Part shown: in pieces, positions 7,894 to 11,125 of the stretch
How the letters are laid out: the number at the start of each line of letters is the position of its first letter
Position numbering within the stretch: the stretch's first letter is position 1
Source: Bacteroidales bacterium
GTDB taxonomy: Bacteria > Bacteroidota > Bacteroidia > Bacteroidales > Bacteroidaceae
Direction: 5' to 3'
Assembly: GCA_004552195.1 (NCBI GenBank)
Contig: SFPC01000101.1
Coordinates: forward strand, 1-11,125
DNA length: 11,125 nucleotides
Program-made: the position numbers and the translations under genes
Notes under the pieces: generated by a model
The model's database searches: none
Seen by the model: the letters and a program-made list of their open reading frames with translations, nothing else
What the model was told of the DNA's origin: nothing

Positions 7894-9030
7894 GTGTCCT
7901 TGGCCGACATCACGCAGGTTACAGCTGCAAACACCGTTTTGCCGCAAGGAGAGCGTGTGTGCGCCTACATGATGGCCGATAGCATACAGCCAATACCGCC
8001 AACCGAGAAATCCAAGAAACCTTTTCGGCAAAAGGTGAAACACACCGGCAGTCTGCTCTACCGTTTCGTCAAGAGTTTCGACGACTACGACACCACCTAT
8101 ATTGCGCCCAACTATTACAACTTCACGGCCATGGCGCAGAACACCAACTATTACCAAATCTACAAACTCTCCGGCACGTCGGAGGACGGCCAGACACAAT
8201 CCATTTCCGCCAAGCCCGAACCCAGCGTAAAGATGGGTCCCTACTTCGGCTGGCGATGGATATTCCTGGGCTACACCTTCGACATCAGCCATCCGCGCCG
8301 TTTGGGACAATCTTCTGAGTTCAACCTCAGCCTTTACAGCTCCATGCTCGGCCTCGACTTTGTATACATCCGCAACACGGGCGACTTCCGCCTGCGCAAG
8401 GCTACCGGCTTTGAGGGCGTAGAACCCCGCTCCGTCAGCGGCATGCCCTTTACCGGCCTGGAAGCCAACACCCTCTCCCTCAGCACCTACTACGTCGCCA
8501 ACCATCGCCACTTCTCCTATCCCGCCGCTTACAACCAGAGCACCGTACAACGGAAAAGCTGCGGCTCCCTCATGCTCGGCCTCGGCTTCAGCAAGCAATA
8601 CGTCCAATTCGATTATACCAAACTTCCCCCCTCGCTCGTCGGTCCCGACGCCGCAGTAGGGATAGTGGAAGAGCTCAAGTTCTCCGATATCAATTACAAC
8701 TACTACTACCTTAGTGCCGGCTACGCCTACAACTGGGTTTTCGCTCCCCGCTGGTTGCTCGGCATCTCCGTCATGCCCTCCATCGGCGTGCGCAAAGCCA
8801 AGGGTGAGAAGCTCACCGGCACCGAAGTCCTCATGGACATTAAAAATCTCGCCTTCGACTGCACCTCGCGCGCCGGGCTCGTATGGAACAACGGCCACTG
8901 GTTTGCCGGCACCTCCCTCATCAGCCACCTCTACATGTACCGCAAAGACCGCCTCTCGCTTACTAACTCCGTCAACTATCTCAATATATATGTGGGTTTC
9001 TTCTTTGGCCGAAAGCGGCAGTACAGATAA
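7894..9030 (+). CDS. DUF4421-like exported protein of Bacteroidetes
   Basis: I recognise the overall pattern of Bacteroidetes DUF4421 proteins, probably outer-membrane or periplasmic beta-rich proteins of unknown function. Near the N terminus come FDDYDTTYIAPNYYNFT and AQNTNYYQIYKLS, then KMGPYFGWRWIFLGYTFDISH, repeated alternating aromatic strands such as NYNYYYLSAGYAYNW, and a C terminus ending NIYVGFFFGRKRQYR, which resembles a final beta strand. The coordinates use the first standard start, GTG at 7894. The frame stays open upstream to a stop at 7789-7791. From ATT at 7849 it reads IKRFFPLPGIIAALSVSLAD, a convincing signal peptide, so the real N terminus is probably at 7849, either with a rare ATT start or a mutated ATG. 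The gene stands alone between two same-orientation family 2 repeats. Confidence 0.8.
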   Translation: MSLADITQVTAANTVLPQGERVCAYMMADSIQPIPPTEKSKKPFRQKVKHTGSLLYRFVKSFDDYDTTYIAPNYYNFTAMAQNTNYYQIYKLSGTSEDGQTQSISAKPEPSVKMGPYFGWRWIFLGYTFDISHPRRLGQSSEFNLSLYSSMLGLDFVYIRNTGDFRLRKATGFEGVEPRSVSGMPFTGLEANTLSLSTYYVANHRHFSYPAAYNQSTVQRKSCGSLMLGLGFSKQYVQFDYTKLPPSLVGPDAAVGIVEELKFSDINYNYYYLSAGYAYNWVFAPRWLLGISVMPSIGVRKAKGEKLTGTEVLMDIKNLAFDCTSRAGLVWNNGHWFAGTSLISHLYMYRKDRLSLTNSVNYLNIYVGFFFGRKRQYR

Positions 9031-9041
9031 ATACAGTATTT

Positions 9042-9174
9042 CAACTTTCGGAAGTTCAGAAAGTTGAAGGTTATCAGGTGATGGTCGCTTCGCTCCCAGG
9101 TTATAAAGTTACTGTTGTAACGCTTAACATCGACCGCTCAAAAAGTAATATTATAACCTCATAACCTGATAACC
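9042..9174 (+). repeat. Family 2 intergenic element, copy 2 (after the DUF4421-like gene)
   Basis: The hairpin CAACTTTC/GAAAGTTG (9042-9049 and 9059-9066) comes first. Next are the arm aaggttatcaggtgat (9067-9082), the core atggtcgcttcgctcccag (9081-9099, identical to 7687-7705), TACTGTT at 9110-9116, and the right arm ataacctcataacctgat with its extension (9153-9174). The reverse complement of the right arm matches 14 of 15 bases of the left arm. The copy-specific CAGG on the left is mirrored by CCTG on the right, where copy 1 has AAGG and CCTT. Confidence 0.75.
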
Positions 9175-9201
9175 GAGTTACCCATAAAAAACAGTCATCC
9201 C

Positions 9202-9444
9202 ATGAAATGTCTTTGCCAAATTCTCTTTTTCCTGATAGGTTTCGCGACAGCCTACGGGGCAGACAGCAGGCTCATGCCTCCCTTGTTGTTTGTGAACGAC
9301 GAACTGAGGCTTAGCGGCAGTATCGATGTAAGCCAGTGCGCACAGCCGGAGTTTACCGTGTGTATAGAATTGGGCGACAAAAGCTTTGAGGCTGTTGTGC
9401 AGAGAGATGCTGCCGAAAGCTGCAGCATAGACCTTTCGACCTGA
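9202..9444 (+). CDS. Small secreted hypothetical protein, possibly a truncated gene
   Basis: I do not recognise this 80-residue protein. It begins with a good signal peptide, MKCLCQILFFLIGFATAYGA, with likely cleavage after residue 20. The mature part of about 60 residues carries three cysteines in a C-x8-C-x18-C arrangement near DVSQCAQPEFTVC and AAESCSIDL. It is short and is followed directly by apparent gene debris, so it may be the 5' remnant of a longer exported protein cut by its TGA at 9442-9444. The reading after the stop soon meets another stop at 9484-9486. The intact signal sequence after a non-coding spacer is the main argument that the ORF is or was real. Confidence 0.5.
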   Translation: MKCLCQILFFLIGFATAYGADSRLMPPLLFVNDELRLSGSIDVSQCAQPEFTVCIELGDKSFEAVVQRDAAESCSIDLST

Positions 9445-9517
9445 ATCTTCTTATCCTCGGCAGGCTCATGGCATCAGTGCTCATAGGTACGCTCCAACCT
9501 CTTCATGCCCAATAAGA

Positions 9518-9780
9518 ATGAAACAGGAAACGATTGACTTCGCGAATGACAAGGTAACAGTCTTTTTCATTCTCAATGTGGCGGTCGTCGGTTATTGTCA
9601 GGGTGTGGGGCTGGTTCGGAGGGCAGCGCTGATTGTCTCGCTCCGTGGTTTCGTGCTGCTCATTTCGGCTTTCATGCTGCTGCCGGCGTGGTGGCCTGGC
9701 CAGGGTATTTGGCTGGCTATGCCCTCTTCCGAGATGCTGACTACATTCTTTGCGTTCGCCTGCTTTCTACATCGAAGTAG
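9518..9780 (+). pseudogene. C-terminal remnant of a MATE-family efflux transporter
   Basis: The translation from 9518 contains FFILNVAVVGYCQGVGLVRR, then ALIVSLRGFVLLISAFMLLP, then GQGIWLAMPSSEMLTTF. This is the pattern of the last two transmembrane helices of MATE (multidrug and toxin extrusion) transporters of Bacteroidetes, as I remember them. Only about 85 of the usual 440-460 residues are present, and nothing MATE-like precedes 9518 in any forward frame I checked. The open frame continues to 9814, but the last part overlaps the end of the convergent membrane protein gene and looks like read-through. The segment 9518-9740 is outside that gene, so it cannot be explained as its antisense shadow. 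A truncated, non-functional remnant is the best reading. Confidence 0.55.
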
Positions 9781-10715
9781 AGCGTTAGGGACCAGGTGCG
9801 TAGGCTGCCTATGAGGGCCAGGAAAGAAAAGCTGAGTGAACTGAGCAGAAAGTAGAGTAGGGGGATGAAAGAAGGTATGTCAGGCGTGTCGCCGCGCAAC
9901 AGGGTGTCGGCCGTGGCTAATTCGGCCAACCAAGAAATAATTAACGGCAACAGGAAAATGCAAGAGATAAGAGCCAGCGGTAACAGGCTGACCATTTGCA
10001 GGAGCAGGGCCAAGCCCATACTGCGGCGCAAAGCCGTCCGAAGAGCCGTCTTTAGCGAACGATGACAACCTACGTAAACGGTGCGCGTGCAATTGGCCGT
10101 AGTCCATACGTAGCCCATCCACAAGGGGAGGAGGAGGAATAACCATTTACACCAAAACCATGCCGAGCAAGCGATGACGACTAGGCCCAGCAACCCTATG
10201 GCAGCCCAAAGCGTGTTCGCGGCGAAAAGGCGGCGCATCAGATGGCGCTCCGCGTGGTCGGGAGAGAGCGGCTCACGGTGTAGTTCCTTGGTCCCCGAAA
10301 CGGATTGCCCCATCGTGAAAACGCGCGCCTCCCATGTGAGCAAGCAGAAAATGCACAGAGCGGCGGCCAACAGGAGATAGATGAAAGTAGGGAGCGAAGG
10401 CAACAACATCCAGCGAACCAATTCGTCATCCATTTTCGTTTCCATCATTCGCAAAGCTGGGAGTGCGTGGTTTGTGGCATATTGCAGCATCATCGTGCAG
10501 AGAAATGCACAGCTTGTTCCGACAAGTAGCAACTGGGGCCAAGCGGATGACAGATAATTACGCCACCCCGCCGCGAAACTTCGCCAGCTGTGGAATATAC
10601 AACTGCCGAGGCTTCGTCTGTTTGGAGTATGAGAGGCTTGAGAACCTTGTGGGGAAGTGTTTTTGTGTACTAATATTGTGGCACTTTGTGTGCCTTCCAT
10701 AGAAAGTGAGGACAT
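9741..10715 (-). CDS. Multi-pass inner-membrane protein of unknown function
   Basis: I do not recognise a named family. The 324-residue protein has a polar, Ser/Thr-rich N terminus of about 50 residues. Hydrophobic segments follow at about 56-78, 106-128, 166-186, 188-205, 233-264 (long, perhaps two helices) and 283-305, giving about six transmembrane helices, with a basic cytoplasmic-looking stretch at 218-232. The C terminus, LTLYFDVESRRTQRM, is polar. An internal Met at residue 6 is an alternative start. The gene is divergent from the HAD hydrolase, sharing a short promoter region, and its 3' end overlaps the MATE remnant by about 40 bases. No transporter or enzyme motif is evident. Confidence 0.72.
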   Translation of the reverse strand: MSSLSMEGTQSATILVHKNTSPQGSQASHTPNRRSLGSCIFHSWRSFAAGWRNYLSSAWPQLLLVGTSCAFLCTMMLQYATNHALPALRMMETKMDDELVRWMLLPSLPTFIYLLLAAALCIFCLLTWEARVFTMGQSVSGTKELHREPLSPDHAERHLMRRLFAANTLWAAIGLLGLVVIACSAWFWCKWLFLLLPLWMGYVWTTANCTRTVYVGCHRSLKTALRTALRRSMGLALLLQMVSLLPLALISCIFLLPLIISWLAELATADTLLRGDTPDIPSFIPLLYFLLSSLSFSFLALIGSLRTWSLTLYFDVESRRTQRM

Positions 10716-10737
10716 GGTTGCATTATTTTAGTCGGGG

Positions 10738-10745
10738 CGAAGGTA
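10738..10745 (-). promoter_or_regulatory. Possible -7 box for the minus-strand membrane protein
   Basis: On the minus strand the sequence reads TACCTTCG, matching TAnnTTTG at all but one defined base. It lies 22 bases upstream of the ATG at 10715, which would give a very short leader. No clear -33 element is seen. Confidence 0.3.
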
Positions 10746-10767
10746 CTGCGTTTTTGTAAAAAGGCTG

Positions 10768-10775
10768 TATCTTTG
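10768..10775 (+). promoter_or_regulatory. Promoter -7 box for the HAD hydrolase gene
   Basis: TATCTTTG at 10768-10775 matches the Bacteroidetes -7 consensus perfectly. A TTTG at 10753-10756 is too close (11-base spacer) to be a normal -33 element, and nothing better lies at the usual distance. Transcription would begin near 10782, so the family 1 repeat at 10789-10886 would fall wholly inside the 5' leader. Confidence 0.5.
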
Positions 10776-10788
10776 CAGCTGTTTTTTT

Positions 10789-10886
10789 ATGTATAATGTA
10801 AAATGTATAATGAAGTCTACGATCGTCGTACAGGACGATGCAGAACCGCCGTCCCCATTGGCGTAGTCCCATTTTACATTATACAT
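10789..10886 (+). repeat. Family 1 palindromic intergenic element, copy 3 (leader of the HAD gene)
   Basis: The arms 10789-10805 (atgtataatgtaaaatg) and 10870-10886 are perfect inverted complements over 17 bases. Pairing resumes after one mismatch to reach 10785 and 10890. The arm is a 7-mer run (atgtata, atgtaaa, atgtata). The core from 10815 reads GTCTACGATCGTCG, then TACAGGACGATGCAGAACC, then GCCG, matching copies 1 and 2. Confidence 0.82.
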
Positions 10887-10896
10887 TAAATAAGCA

Positions 10897-11125
10897 ATGA
10901 TCATGCAAACAGCTGCTTTATTTGATTTAGACGGAGTATTGGTGGACACAGAAACGCAATATACGGCGTTTTGGACACGTGTGGGACACAGGGATGTACC
11001 CGCTATTCCTGATTTTGCCACTCGCATCAAGGGGCACACACTTCGCGAAATATTCTCTGCCTACTACGACGGCAGGGATGAACTCCGGCGGCAAGTGGAG
11101 ATGGAACTGCTGCGCTTTGAGCGAC
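10897..11125 (+). CDS. HAD-superfamily hydrolase, beta-phosphoglucomutase-like (5' part only)
   Basis: The first 76 codons are visible and the gene runs off the window. Residues 9-19 read FDLDGVLVDTE, the HAD motif I with nucleophile Asp10 and acid/base Asp12, followed by the start of a helical cap domain (QYTAFW, IPDFATRIKG). This is the layout of beta-phosphoglucomutase-like phosphatases or mutases acting on phosphorylated sugars, and it resembles a Bacteroidetes HAD family that I remember. Which substrate it uses cannot be told from the part seen. Two in-frame ATGs, at 10897 and 10903, are possible; the second (MQTAALFDLDG) is the more usual distance from motif I. The leader contains family 1 element copy 3. 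Confidence 0.85.
   Translation, partial: MIMQTAALFDLDGVLVDTETQYTAFWTRVGHRDVPAIPDFATRIKGHTLREIFSAYYDGRDELRRQVEMELLRFER

Noticed and set aside
7807..8928. 373-codon minus-strand open frame opposite the DUF4421-like gene
   Set aside because: The plus-strand reading shows family motifs, a signal peptide and beta-strand periodicity; the minus reading is low in complexity with no motifs.

Overview
The window reads as a chromosomal stretch of a GC-rich member of the Bacteroidales, most likely Prevotellaceae. Three things point there. The proteins are Bacteroidetes types: a 631-residue PurF-like paralogue, a DUF4421-type protein and a Bacteroidetes-style HAD hydrolase. The promoter -7 boxes have the Bacteroidetes form TAnnTTTG. 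GC-rich genes are separated by very AT-rich intergenic hairpin elements. The assignment is from memory of these families, not from a search.

Layout. 1-139: repeat-like leader with a possible promoter. 140-2035: PurF-like glutamine amidotransferase/phosphoribosyltransferase. 2141-3220: carA. 3371-6528: carB, whose frame is broken near 6005 by an apparent internal loss of about 61 bases, so the C-terminal allosteric domain is out of frame. 6665-7645: Gfo/Idh/MocA oxidoreductase. 7849 or 7894 to 9030: DUF4421-like exported protein. 9202-9444: small secreted hypothetical protein. 9518-9780: C-terminal remnant of a MATE efflux pump. 9741-10715 (minus): six-helix membrane protein of unknown function. 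10897 to the window end: 5' part of a HAD (beta-phosphoglucomutase-like) hydrolase, divergent from the membrane protein.

How the genes fit together. CarA and CarB form glutamine-dependent carbamoyl phosphate synthetase, which feeds pyrimidine and arginine synthesis. The PurF-like gene upstream is a third glutamine/PRPP-type enzyme in the same orientation. The rest looks like ordinary accessory chromosome, with gene decay between 9200 and 9800.

The most striking non-coding content is two families of intergenic elements. Family 1 has three copies: after carA, after carB (reversed), and in the leader of the HAD gene. Each copy has a conserved GC-rich core flanked by AT-rich arms made of 7-8-base tandem repeats. 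The arms differ completely between copies but are nearly perfect inverted complements within each copy. Family 2 has two copies, in the same orientation, bracketing the DUF4421 gene. It has a CAACTTT/AAAGTTG hairpin, an identical 19-base core, and arms that again vary together.
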